A DNA stretch of 64,000 nucleotides from Streptomyces sp. DT2A-34 (GTDB lineage: Bacteria > Actinomycetota > Actinomycetes > Streptomycetales > Streptomycetaceae). The stretch covers positions 3,204,001-3,268,000 of the forward strand of contig NZ_JASTWJ010000001.1 of assembly GCF_030499515.1 (NCBI RefSeq), in the 5' to 3' direction. Position 1 is the first letter of the stretch. Every line of letters begins with the position of its first letter. The notes beneath the pieces were generated by a model. The model did no database searches. It saw only the letters and a list, made by a program, of their open reading frames with translations, and was not told the DNA's origin. Positions 40,493 through 48,846 of this stretch are shown piece after piece. A program made the translations under genes and the position numbers.

Positions 40493-40954
40493 TCAGCAGG
40501 CGCCGACCCACTCCTCGGTGCCGTCGGAGAACCTCTGGTGCTTCCAGATGGGCACCTCGTGCTTGAGATCGTCGATCAGCTTCCGGCAGGCCTCGAAGGC
40601 CTCGCCGCGATGGGGACAGGAGACGGCGACGACAACGGCCAGATCCCCGACCTTGAGCTCTCCGACGCGGTGTACGGCCGCGAGGGCCCGCACCGGATAC
40701 TCGGCGACGACCTTCTCGGCGATCCGCCGCATCTCGGCCTCGGCACTGGGATGGCACGAGTACCCGAGCTCGTCGACATCGGCACCGCCGTCGTGGTTCC
40801 GCACAGTCCCCACGAACAACGCGGTCCCCCCAGTGGCGTCATCGCCGACGGCCCGGAAAACCTCGTCCACGGAGAGGGCCGTCTCGCGGATGGCGATGAG
40901 CTTGACGGGATCCTGAGCGCCCTGCTCACCAGGGTGATCGTTGGTAGGTGCCAT
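40493..40954 (-). CDS. moaE: Molybdopterin synthase large subunit
   Basis: A 153-residue MoaE protein, which transfers sulfur from MoaD thiocarboxylate to precursor Z. Conserved parts are FVGTVRNHDGG (about 49-59), HRVGELKVGD (about 95-104), the catalytic-Lys region and VPIWKHQRFSDG near the C-terminus (Lys about 139). No moaD or other moa gene is present in the window, so it stands alone. ATG 40954 is chosen; the longer open frame upstream runs through tandem repeats and is non-coding. Confidence 0.92.
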   Translation of the reverse strand: MAPTNDHPGEQGAQDPVKLIAIRETALSVDEVFRAVGDDATGGTALFVGTVRNHDGGADVDELGYSCHPSAEAEMRRIAEKVVAEYPVRALAAVHRVGELKVGDLAVVVAVSCPHRGEAFEACRKLIDDLKHEVPIWKHQRFSDGTEEWVGAC

Positions 40955-41041
40955 GCCCCCATCGTGCCCCACGTCCGCGTGGGCGTGAAATAGCGTTATC
41001 GCCCGGCACACGCGCGTGCGGGTTTGGAGCCTCCTACATGA

Positions 41042-41115
41042 GGGGGGCCGCGTGCATCCCGATGAAGGGGCCCCGCGTGCATCCCGATGAGGGGGCCGCG
41101 TGCATCCCGTCGAGC
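41042..41115. repeat. Three-copy tandem repeat, about 25-bp unit
   Basis: GCGTGCATCCCGATGA-type units preceded by GGGGCC occur three times in a row between moaE and the SDR gene (CCGCGTGCATCCC near 41048, 41073 and 41096). They are intergenic (40955-41184) and of unknown role. Confidence 0.7.
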
Positions 41116-41184
41116 AGGCCCTTGCACGCCGGGGAGTGCGCCCGTCGCCCGCACATTGCCGGGTGTCGGTGGGCCCTCGCCCGG

Positions 41185-42303
41185 TCAGATCCGCCGCCGG
41201 GCCTTCCGTGCCCGCCGCACCACGGCCGCCGCGCCCAGCAGGGCCACCGTCGCACCGGCGGCGCCGGCCGCCGTCGCGTCCTTGCGCCCGAGCCGCCGCC
41301 CGGCGACCGTGTGCCGACCGGAGACCTCCTCCAGCAGCTCCGCGAGCACTTCCTCGTTGGTCCACTGCGGCCGCCACCCCGCGTCGTGGAGCCGGCTCCC
41401 GCTGACCACCCAGGGATACATCGTGTACGCCAGGTCCCCGGCCGGAGAGGGCGTCAGACCGATCCGGTGCAGTCGGGCCGCCGCACCCAGCGCGACCGCG
41501 GACGGCAGCTCCATCCGCCGGATCCCGCTGAGCTCCTCGACCTCCTCCTGCTCCAGCCAGCCGTCACATCCGACGGCGAGTTCCCCCTCGACCTTCTCCA
41601 GGACGGCGTACTCCAGGGCGCTGCACAGATCCTCGACATGACAGAACTGCCAGGCAGGCCGTGAGCCGGCGACGACAAGCAGCCGAGGCGACTCGAAGTA
41701 CCTGGTCAGCGCGGTGTCCGTGCCGCCCACGAGGACCGCGGGCCGGACAACGGTGACATTGAGTCCGGGGTGGGCCCGAGGGGCCCTGCGCGCGAGGCGC
41801 TCGATCTCCAGCAGATCCGCGACCCCGGTGGCCTCCGCCGTCGCCCGCAGCTCCGCGTCCTCGGCCAACGGAAGCTCGTTGTCCGGCAGCGCCCCGTAGA
41901 CCATCGCGGAGGTGCACAGCACCACCCGGTGGATCCCGGCCGCCGCCGCGGCCGTCAGCACGGTCTGCGTCCCCCGAACGTTGTACGCCGTCCGGGCGGC
42001 GGGATCCGTCTCCAGATCCAGATCGAGCGCCAGGTGAACGACCACGTCGGCGCCCCGCAGCTTGTCCGCGATGGCCGGATCCCGCACATCCAGGATGTGC
42101 CACTGTGCCGCCGCGCACTCACCGCGCCGCTCGTCGATGGCGATGACCTGCTTGACCTCGTCCGACGCGACCAGCCGCTCGGTGAGCAGCGCGCCGACAC
42201 CGGACGCGGCACCGGTCACCGCGACGACGGGCCCGCGCACACCGCGCGCGGGAGGGGTTGACTGGTTTCGCGCTGCGCGAACCTGCGGATCAGGGGAACT
42301 CAC
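41185..42303 (-). CDS. NAD-dependent epimerase/dehydratase family protein
   Basis: A 372-residue extended SDR protein. The nucleotide motif is VTGAASGVGALL (about 28-39), a variant of TGxxGxxG; an Asp after beta-2 (IAIDER) suggests NAD. The active-site region reads TSAMVYGA with Tyr but lacks the usual YxxxK Lys, so catalysis is doubtful. The C-terminus has a basic, Ala-rich hydrophobic tail (VALLGAAAVVRRARKARR) that may anchor it to the membrane. I chose GTG 42303; ATG 42369 would add 22 residues. Divergent from the DUF2342 gene. Confidence 0.75.
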   Translation of the reverse strand: MSSPDPQVRAARNQSTPPARGVRGPVVAVTGAASGVGALLTERLVASDEVKQVIAIDERRGECAAAQWHILDVRDPAIADKLRGADVVVHLALDLDLETDPAARTAYNVRGTQTVLTAAAAAGIHRVVLCTSAMVYGALPDNELPLAEDAELRATAEATGVADLLEIERLARRAPRAHPGLNVTVVRPAVLVGGTDTALTRYFESPRLLVVAGSRPAWQFCHVEDLCSALEYAVLEKVEGELAVGCDGWLEQEEVEELSGIRRMELPSAVALGAAARLHRIGLTPSPAGDLAYTMYPWVVSGSRLHDAGWRPQWTNEEVLAELLEEVSGRHTVAGRRLGRKDATAAGAAGATVALLGAAAVVRRARKARRRI

Positions 42304-42495
42304 CGGGCGTCTCCAGCGGTTGTCTTCAGTACGAACGCGAGTGACGCGTACGTACCAGGTGGCATCCATCCTGCCGCAGGCCAAGAGTCGGCGAAGCACC
42401 GAGGCCCGATCGGCTCGCGGTGTCTACGCTGGGTGGTGTTATCGGGCAGCCGCGCCGCCGGTGGAAACCGGTGGCCTTACCAGCCGAGGAATCCC

Positions 42496-43947
42496 GTGAG
42501 TGACACCCCATTCGGATTCGGCCTTCCGCCGGAGGAGCCGGACGACGGCGACGAGGGCAAGAAGAAGGACCAGCAGAGCGGTGGTGGTCAGGGCCCGGCC
42601 AACCCGTTCGGTTTCGGCGGGCTGCCGGGTGCCGGGGGCTTTGGTGGCCCTGGCGCGGACAATCCGTTCGCTGCCATGTTCGGTTCGCTGAACCCCTCCG
42701 ACCTGGGCGCCGCGTTCCAGCAGCTGGGGCAGATGCTCTCCTATGAGGGCGGCCCGGTGAACTGGGACATGGCCAAGCAGATCGCCCGCCAGACGGTCTC
42801 CCAGGGCACCGCGGACGGCACCAAGGACGCGAGCATCGGCCCCGCCGAGCGCACCGCCGTCGAGGAGGCCGTCCGCCTGGCCGACCTGTGGCTCGACGAC
42901 GCGACGTCCCTGCCGTCCGGCGCGGGCTCCGCGGTGGCGTGGTCCCGCGCGGAGTGGGTCGAGGCGACCCTGCCCGCCTGGAAGGAGCTCGTCGACCCGG
43001 TCGCCGAGCGCGTCGGCACCGCCATGGGCGACGTCCTGCCGGAGGAGATGCAGGCCATGGCCGGCCCGCTGATCGGCATGATGCGCTCGATGGGCGGCGC
43101 CATGTTCGGCACGCAGATCGGGCAGGCCGTCGGTGTGCTCGCGGGCGAAGTCGTCGGCTCCACCGACATCGGCCTGCCGCTCGGCCCGGCCGGCAAGGCC
43201 GCGCTGCTGCCGGTGAACATCGAGACATTCGGCAAGGACCTGGGCGTGCCGAAGGAGGAGGTGCGGCTGTATCTCGCCCTGCGCGAGGCGGCCCACCAGC
43301 GCCTGTTCGCGCACGTGCCGTGGCTGCGCTCGCACCTGTTCGGCGCGGTCGACGGCTACGCGCGCGGGATCAAGGTCGACACGGCCAAGCTGGAGGACGT
43401 GGTCGGCCAGTTCGACCCGCAGAACCCCGAGCAGCTGCAGGACGCCCTGCAGCAGGGCATGTTCCAGCCGGAGGACACGCCGGAGCAGAAGGCGGCCCTG
43501 GCCCGTCTGGAGACGGCTCTGGCGCTCGTCGAGGGCTGGGTGGACGCGGTGGTGCACGCCGCCGCCAAGCCCCGACTGTCGTCCGCGGACGCACTGCGCG
43601 AGACGCTGCGCCGCCGCCGCGCCTCGGGCGGCCCGGCGGAGCAGACGTTCGCCACGTTGATCGGCCTGGAGCTGCGCCCGCGGCGTCTGCGCGACGCCTC
43701 CCGTCTGTGGGCCTCGCTCACCGACGCGCGCGGTGTCGACGGCCGGGACGCCCTGTGGGCCCACCCGGACATGCTGCCGACGGCCACCGACCTGGACGAC
43801 CCGGACGGCTTCGTGCACCGTGAGCAGATCGACTTCTCCGAGCTGGACAAGATGCTCGGGGAGGCGGCGAGCGGCTCCACCGGGAAGCCGGACCTGAAGA
43901 AGGACGACAAGTCCAAGGACGACGACAAGGGCGACGGCACCGAGTGA
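42496..43947 (+). CDS. DUF2342 zinc-dependent metalloprotease-like protein
   Basis: A 483-residue protein of the actinobacterial DUF2342 family (TIGR03624 type; Rv3195-like). The N-terminal about 60 residues are low-complexity Gly/Pro-rich (NPFGFGG, GAGGFGG), and the C-terminal 25 residues are Lys/Asp repeats (DDKSKDDDKGDG). The central domain is helical and has REAAHQRLFAHVPWL at about 262-276, where related proteins carry a zinc-binding HExxH-like helix; here Arg stands at the first His position. Function unproven. The NUDIX gene start overlaps its stop by four bases. Confidence 0.8.
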   Translation: MSDTPFGFGLPPEEPDDGDEGKKKDQQSGGGQGPANPFGFGGLPGAGGFGGPGADNPFAAMFGSLNPSDLGAAFQQLGQMLSYEGGPVNWDMAKQIARQTVSQGTADGTKDASIGPAERTAVEEAVRLADLWLDDATSLPSGAGSAVAWSRAEWVEATLPAWKELVDPVAERVGTAMGDVLPEEMQAMAGPLIGMMRSMGGAMFGTQIGQAVGVLAGEVVGSTDIGLPLGPAGKAALLPVNIETFGKDLGVPKEEVRLYLALREAAHQRLFAHVPWLRSHLFGAVDGYARGIKVDTAKLEDVVGQFDPQNPEQLQDALQQGMFQPEDTPEQKAALARLETALALVEGWVDAVVHAAAKPRLSSADALRETLRRRRASGGPAEQTFATLIGLELRPRRLRDASRLWASLTDARGVDGRDALWAHPDMLPTATDLDDPDGFVHREQIDFSELDKMLGEAASGSTGKPDLKKDDKSKDDDKGDGTE

Positions 43948-44465
43948 GCCTGTACGACGACGCGGTCCTCGTACTGAAGGGGTATGAGGACCAGGCCGAA
44001 CTGCGCCAGGCCTACCTGGATCATCTCGCCGCCCATCCGGACGGCATGTGGAAGTCCTGCGAGGCCGGGCACATCACGGCGAGCGCCTTGGTGATCGACC
44101 CGTCGCGCGGGCGCGTGCTGCTGACCCTTCACAAGAAGCTGCGCATGTGGCTGCAGATGGGCGGCCACTGCGAGGCGCAGGATGCCTCTCTGACGGCCGC
44201 GGCCCTGCGAGAGGCCACGGAGGAGTCCGGCATCACCGGCCTGTCGCTGCTGCCGGGCGGCCCGGTGCGCCTGGACCGGCATCCGATCCCGGCGCCCTGC
44301 CACTGGCACTTCGACGTGCAGTACGCGGTCCTGGCGCCGCAGGACGCCGAGCATGCGATCAGCGAGGAGTCGCTGGACGTGCGCTGGTTCGCCTACGACG
44401 AGGTGCCGGGGGTGGCCGACGAGTCGGTCGTACGCCTGCTGGAGGCGACGCGCGCCAGGCTGTGA
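43944..44465 (+). CDS. NUDIX hydrolase
   Basis: A 173-residue pyrophosphohydrolase. The Nudix box is visible as GGHCEAQDASL, then LREATEESGI (about 72-96); the REATEE core is intact but the spacing of the first Glu differs from the textbook GX5EX7, as in a subgroup with GGHCE. Substrate unknown. The GTG start overlaps the DUF2342 stop (GTGA), so the two are translationally coupled. A 15-bp stem terminator follows. Confidence 0.85.
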   Translation: MSLYDDAVLVLKGYEDQAELRQAYLDHLAAHPDGMWKSCEAGHITASALVIDPSRGRVLLTLHKKLRMWLQMGGHCEAQDASLTAAALREATEESGITGLSLLPGGPVRLDRHPIPAPCHWHFDVQYAVLAPQDAEHAISEESLDVRWFAYDEVPGVADESVVRLLEATRARL

Positions 44466-44469
44466 ACGC

Positions 44470-44503
44470 GTAAGGGGTGACCGCCCTTGCGGTCACCCCT
44501 TAC
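44470..44503. terminator. Bidirectional terminator
   Basis: A perfect 15-bp stem GTAAGGGGTGACCGC/GCGGTCACCCCTTAC with loop CCTT between the NUDIX gene and the convergent AIM24 operon. Confidence 0.88.
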
Positions 44504-44519
44504 CGGTCGTCACGTCGGC

Positions 44520-45275
44520 TCAGCTCCAGACGTTGCCCTGGTTCTGCCCCCGGCCCCCCTGCTGCCCCATGCCGTACTGGGCGGCGAGGCCCGAGCCGAT
44601 CTGGGCGTTCTGCGGCGGCAGCAGCTCGCTGGGCTGGACGATCGCGTAACCGCTGCCCATGAAGCTGAGCTCCCAGCCCTCACCGGTGTTGCCGCGGCGC
44701 CGCCACACCCCGGAGGAGTGCGTCTGGGCCTGCATCTGGACGCGCAGGCTCGTCGACCAGGCGACGATCGCGTCGGCGTCGCAGTTGACGTACTTGTCGG
44801 GCGTCACCTGCAGCATCAGCGGCATGCCCGAGGTCATCAGGGCGACCTTGCCGCGCCCGCTGATGTTGAGCTGGTACTTCCCGGAGCCGGAGATGCCGTA
44901 GAGGCTGTCGACGGCGATGACCTCGTGGTGCAGCGAGGAGTCCATCGCCAGCACATAGCTGCTGTCGACGGTCAGGCCGTCCTGCTCCACCTCCACCACG
45001 TGGACGTGCTGCTTGAGGTTGGCGAGGTAGACCGTGCCCTGCCCGTGGCAGCGCATGAGGTCGAGGCCCTCGCCGGTACGGGCACGCGCGCGTCCCTGCT
45101 CGTTGCTCTGGAATTCGGCGTCGAACTCGACCAGGCCCTGGTAGGCGACCATCGTGCCCTTGCGGGCGAGGATGTCGTCGTGGCCCTCCAGGGCGACGCG
45201 GAGCATCTGCTTGTTCTGCAGGCTCCAGCGCTCCTGGGTCTGCTGCTCGTTGTAGGCGAAAAGCGGACTCTGCAT
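44520..45275 (-). CDS. AIM24-family protein, operon gene 3
   Basis: A 251-residue all-beta protein of the AIM24 (DUF124/TRAP-like) family. Repeated strands with LARKGTMVAYQG, GEGLDLMRCHGQGTVYLA and SGSGKYQLNISGRGKVAL are shared with its two neighbours. The C-terminal 40 residues are Gln/Gly-rich and disordered. AIM24 proteins form double-stranded beta-helix folds; the biochemical role in bacteria is unknown. ATG 45275 lies 17 bases after the preceding gene; all three were probably made by duplication. Confidence 0.85.
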   Translation of the reverse strand: MQSPLFAYNEQQTQERWSLQNKQMLRVALEGHDDILARKGTMVAYQGLVEFDAEFQSNEQGRARARTGEGLDLMRCHGQGTVYLANLKQHVHVVEVEQDGLTVDSSYVLAMDSSLHHEVIAVDSLYGISGSGKYQLNISGRGKVALMTSGMPLMLQVTPDKYVNCDADAIVAWSTSLRVQMQAQTHSSGVWRRRGNTGEGWELSFMGSGYAIVQPSELLPPQNAQIGSGLAAQYGMGQQGGRGQNQGNVWS

Positions 45276-45292
45276 GGCTTTCTGGCTCCCCC

Positions 45293-45973
45293 TCAGCCTC
45301 GGACCCGGAGACGGTCGGTGCTGTCCTCGCTGGGCTGGACGACGACGATGCCCTGGCCGGAGAAGGCCATCTGGTAGGCCTCGCCGCTGCCCCGGCCGAT
45401 GAGCGACTGCGCCTTGAAGCTGCGCTTGCCCTTCACCTTGAGGTTCGGCGACCAGGCGACGAGGGCGTCCGGGTCGACGTACGTCTCGTCCTCGCCGCCG
45501 CCGCAGTCGACGACGATCGGCTTGCCCCGGGAGGTCAGCGCGACCCAGCCCTGCCCGGAGATCTTGGTGTTCCACAGGCCCTGCCCGGCGAACTTAGCCA
45601 GGCCCTTCACCCGCTCGACCCCCCACGTGAGGTGGGCGTCGAAGGCGAGCAGGTTGGTGGCGTTGACGGAGATGCCGTCGCCGTTGAGGTTGATGACGAC
45701 GACGTTGGCGCCGTAGTCGGCGAGGTAGAGCAGTCCGTCGCCGGTGCACTTCATCAGGGGCGCGCCCTCGCCGGTCATCCAGTCCTTGGCGATCTGGCGC
45801 ACGGCCGGCGGGTTGGGCTCGTACTGGACGAAGCCTTCGTAGGCGACCATCGACCCCACGCGCGCGAAGAGGTCGTTTCCGGTCTGCATGGCGACCTTCA
45901 GCATGTGGTTGCCGTGGTTCTCCATGCGGGCGGTGACGGGTGCGGGGGCGTAGCCCGCGAGCGGCTGGTTCAT
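45293..45973 (-). CDS. AIM24-family protein, operon gene 2
   Basis: A 226-residue AIM24 protein similar in order of motifs to its neighbours (FARVGSMVAYEGFVQYE, GEGAPLMKCTGDGLLYLADYG, ISGQGWVAL, FSGQGIVVVQPSE). It has no linker or TerD domain and is the shortest of the three. It lies 13 bases downstream of the TerD-AIM24 gene and 17 bases upstream of gene 3, so the three form one operon. Confidence 0.85.
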   Translation of the reverse strand: MNQPLAGYAPAPVTARMENHGNHMLKVAMQTGNDLFARVGSMVAYEGFVQYEPNPPAVRQIAKDWMTGEGAPLMKCTGDGLLYLADYGANVVVINLNGDGISVNATNLLAFDAHLTWGVERVKGLAKFAGQGLWNTKISGQGWVALTSRGKPIVVDCGGGEDETYVDPDALVAWSPNLKVKGKRSFKAQSLIGRGSGEAYQMAFSGQGIVVVQPSEDSTDRLRVRG

Positions 45974-45986
45974 GACGGGCTCTCCC

Positions 45987-47837
45987 TCAGATCTCGTACG
46001 GCTGGACGACGATGAAGTTGCCGGGCGCGCCGCGGAACTGGAGGTTGACGCTCTCTCCGGTGTCGCCGGGGTAGGCGTTGCGGCGCATGCGCACCTGGCT
46101 GGAGACGACCACCTGGGAGGCGGCCGACCAGGCGACGACGGCGTTGCAGTCGGCGAACGTCGTGGGCGTGACCGGAAGGACCACGGGCGTGCCGTGCGTC
46201 TTCACGACGATCGTGCCGGTGCCCGTGAACTGCATCGTGAACAGCGCGCCACCGGGGATGCCGTGTCCCTCGATGCGGCGGATCTCGTACTGGAGGCTCT
46301 CGTCGAAGGCGAGGACGTTCTCCGCGGAGACGCAGATGCCGTCGCCCTGGAGCTCGATGGGGTGCAGCATCGTGGAGTTCTCGGCGAGGAACACCTGGCC
46401 CTGGCCGGTACAGCGCATCAGCTGCATCTCCTGGCCGGTCGCGTTGCCCACGATCCGGCCGGCGAACCCGGCGCCCTTGTAGCTGAAGTCGACCTTGCCC
46501 TGGTAGAGCACCATGCTGCCCTGCCGGGCGAGCACGGGGTGGCCGCCGATGCCGAGGTCGACCCGGACCAGCTTCTTGTTCTGCTGCGTCCAGCGCTGGC
46601 CGGTGGGCGTCTCCTTGAACTGCTGGAGCGCCGCGGCCACGCCGGGGCCCTGCGGTGCGCCTTGAGGAGCACCTTGAGGTGCGCCCTGCGGGGCTCCATA
46701 CGGCGCCTGCTGGCCCGGGGCCTGGCCGTAGGGGGGCTGCTGGCCGTAGCCCGGAGGCGGGGTCGGCTGGCCGTAACCGGGCGGCGGGGTCGGTGCCTGC
46801 GGGGCCTGGGGCTGGGCGTAGCCGGGGGGCGGCGGGGCGGTCGGAGCGGGGGCCTGGCCGTACGGGGCCTGCTGCCCGGGCTGGCCGTACGGCTGCTGCT
46901 GACCCGGCTGGCCGTAGGGCGCGGGCGCCGGGGCGGGGGGCGGCGGGGTGCCGCCGGGCGGCGTCATGGGCGCGACGATGGTCGGCTGGGCGTGCACCGA
47001 CGGGGCGGGCGCCGGGGCCGGAGGCGGCGGGGTGGACCCGGGAGGGGGCGCGAAGCCCTGGGCGGCGGGCTGCGGAGCCGGGGCGGGCGCGGGAGCCGGG
47101 GCGGGCGCGGGAGCCGGGGCGGGCGCGGGAGCCGGGGCGGGCGCGGGAGCCGGGGCGGGCGCGGGAGCCGGGGCGGGCGCGGGAGCCGGGGCCGCGGCCG
47201 CCGGGGCGCCGAACGCTGGCGGGGCGGTGCCCTGGGCGGGCGGGGCGAAGCCGGGGGTCGCACCCGCCTGAGGCTGCTGCGGCTGCTGCGGGGCGGCGGG
47301 CGTCTCCTCCTCGGCGACCTCGCCGCCGAAGTTCCTCAGCAGCGCGTCGAGACCACCGTCGAAGCCCTGCCCGACGGCCGCGAACCGCCAGACGTCCTTG
47401 AGGTAGAAGTCGCCCAGCATCACGGCGCGTTCGGTGGAGAACTCCGAGCCGTTGAAGGAGTAGCGGGCCACTTCCTCGCCGCCGGCGACGATCCGGATGT
47501 ATCCGGGGGCGATCTGTGACATCTGTCCGGCGCCGTCGATCGTCGCCGTGAAGGACAGCTTCTGGATCTGCGGGGGGATCTTGTCAAGCGTGACCCGGAA
47601 GGATTCCGTGTCGCCGGCCTGGGCGCCGAGGAGCTGGATGGACTCTTCGGGGGACTTCGGCTGGTTGAAGAAGATGAAGTAGCGGTCGTCCGAGAGCCGT
47701 TCGTCGGCGTCGAGACCGAAGCAGCTGATGTCGAAGCTCAGCCCTGGGGCAGTGATCTGTACACCTACGTACAGATCCGTGCCCGCGGTGAGGTCACTGA
47801 TCTTGGCCTTGTGGCCGCGTTGGAATTCCCTGGCCAT
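45987..47837 (-). CDS. TerD domain-AIM24 domain fusion protein
   Basis: A 616-residue fusion. Residues about 1-175 are a TerD (tellurium-resistance/calcium-binding) domain with LSFDISCFGLDADERLSDDRYFIFFNQ (positions about 33-59) and the Asp-rich binding loops. Residues about 180-400 are a Pro/Ala/Gln/Gly linker with a run of (Ala-Pro)n and repeated PYGQPGQ motifs. Residues about 405-616 are an AIM24 domain (LARQGSMVLYQGKV, TGQEMQLMRCTGQG, FIVVQPYEI). ATG 47837 begins the TerD domain. TerD proteins act with others in metal and membrane stress; the fusion ties AIM24 to that network. Confidence 0.9.
   Translation of the reverse strand: MAREFQRGHKAKISDLTAGTDLYVGVQITAPGLSFDISCFGLDADERLSDDRYFIFFNQPKSPEESIQLLGAQAGDTESFRVTLDKIPPQIQKLSFTATIDGAGQMSQIAPGYIRIVAGGEEVARYSFNGSEFSTERAVMLGDFYLKDVWRFAAVGQGFDGGLDALLRNFGGEVAEEETPAAPQQPQQPQAGATPGFAPPAQGTAPPAFGAPAAAAPAPAPAPAPAPAPAPAPAPAPAPAPAPAPAPAPAPAPAPQPAAQGFAPPPGSTPPPPAPAPAPSVHAQPTIVAPMTPPGGTPPPPAPAPAPYGQPGQQQPYGQPGQQAPYGQAPAPTAPPPPGYAQPQAPQAPTPPPGYGQPTPPPGYGQQPPYGQAPGQQAPYGAPQGAPQGAPQGAPQGPGVAAALQQFKETPTGQRWTQQNKKLVRVDLGIGGHPVLARQGSMVLYQGKVDFSYKGAGFAGRIVGNATGQEMQLMRCTGQGQVFLAENSTMLHPIELQGDGICVSAENVLAFDESLQYEIRRIEGHGIPGGALFTMQFTGTGTIVVKTHGTPVVLPVTPTTFADCNAVVAWSAASQVVVSSQVRMRRNAYPGDTGESVNLQFRGAPGNFIVVQPYEI
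47075..47190. repeat. 18-bp coding tandem repeat (Ala-Pro linker)
   Basis: About 6.4 copies of GAGCCGGGGCGGGCGCGG in perfect tandem within the TerD-AIM24 gene, encoding Ala-Pro dipeptides on the minus strand. Because the unit is a multiple of three, copy-number change would alter linker length without a frameshift. Confidence 0.9.
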
Positions 47838-48028
47838 GCGTAACGACCGTCCCCCATCCCGAATGTGAGTGCGTCGCGCCAGGCTAACGGCTAACTCCGA
47901 CATCGGACGAAGCCGGTACAGACCCGGTACACAACCCCCGCCCAGCCGTACCGGAAGCACTGCCTTCGGGGCTGCCTCCGGGCGCTGCCTCCGGGAGGGT
48001 GCTCCAGGGGGGATGCCTCAGGTAGCGG

Positions 48029-48625
48029 TCACTCGCCGCGCGCGCCGGGCACATGGGGCAGGCGCTCGGCGGCAACCACCCCTTCCAGGTAGCCCTTCGC
48101 CCGCTCGGTGCGGGGATACCCCTCCAGCAGCCGCCAGAAGCGGGGCCCGTGTCCGGGTACCAGCAGATGCGCGAGCTCGTGGAGGAGGACGTAGTCGACG
48201 ACGTACTCGGGCATGCCCTGCAGACGATGCGAAAGACGGATGCTGCCCTCGGCCGGGGTGCACGAGCCCCAGCGTGTGTTCTGATTGGTGACCCAGCGCA
48301 CCGAGCTGGGCCGGGCACGGCCGTCGAAGTACTGGGCCGACAGCTGTTCGGCGCGCTCGGCCAGTTCGGCGTCGCCGAGGACCTGCTTGCTCTCCTGCGC
48401 GGCCAGCTTGTCGAGCATGACGTTCACCCAGCGCTGTTCCTCGGCCTCGGACATCCGGGCGGGGATGAGCACGACGGTGCGATCGCCCTCGCGGTACGCC
48501 GAGACCGTCCGGCGGCGCCGGGCGCTCCTGCGGACCTCGATCGCGCTCGCCCCTGAGCCGCTCGTCGGCGGGCTCGTCGTACTGCGCTGTGGCGTTCCGG
48601 CGCGGTGCAGTGGGTCGGCGGACAC
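48029..48625 (-). CDS. YgjP/DUF45-family metallopeptidase
   Basis: A 198-residue M48-like zincin. The zinc motif HELAHLLVPGHGPRFW (about 149-164) contains HExxH and the third His in GHGPxFW; RWGSCTPAEGSIRLS upstream is the family's WGSC motif. The N-terminal 25 residues are low complexity. Such proteins are encoded near restriction or repair systems in many bacteria; here it is divergent from the ThiF-like gene. The GTG at 48625 is used; no strong ribosome-binding site is seen. Confidence 0.85.
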   Translation of the reverse strand: MSADPLHRAGTPQRSTTSPPTSGSGASAIEVRRSARRRRTVSAYREGDRTVVLIPARMSEAEEQRWVNVMLDKLAAQESKQVLGDAELAERAEQLSAQYFDGRARPSSVRWVTNQNTRWGSCTPAEGSIRLSHRLQGMPEYVVDYVLLHELAHLLVPGHGPRFWRLLEGYPRTERAKGYLEGVVAAERLPHVPGARGE

Positions 48626-48846
48626 GCCCCGACGTTACCCGCTGCACATGGGGGAAGTCCCGACTCCGGGACGGTTCGATGCCGATCCCCCACCATGCGT
48701 TTGATTTGTACTACGAATATCCACCGCCTGTGGACAACTTTCGGCACGGGGCGCCGCGTCGGGGCATGCTGGCAGTCACCGGCGGAGCTTCGACCGAGCT
48801 CCACCGGTACACGGGGACGTTCCGCTACGGCTACGGGGGCCTGTTC

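Noticed and set aside
42496..43947. A true HExxH metallopeptidase
   Set aside because: The family is called metalloprotease-like, but the expected first His is Arg here (REAAHQRLF), so I do not claim activity.
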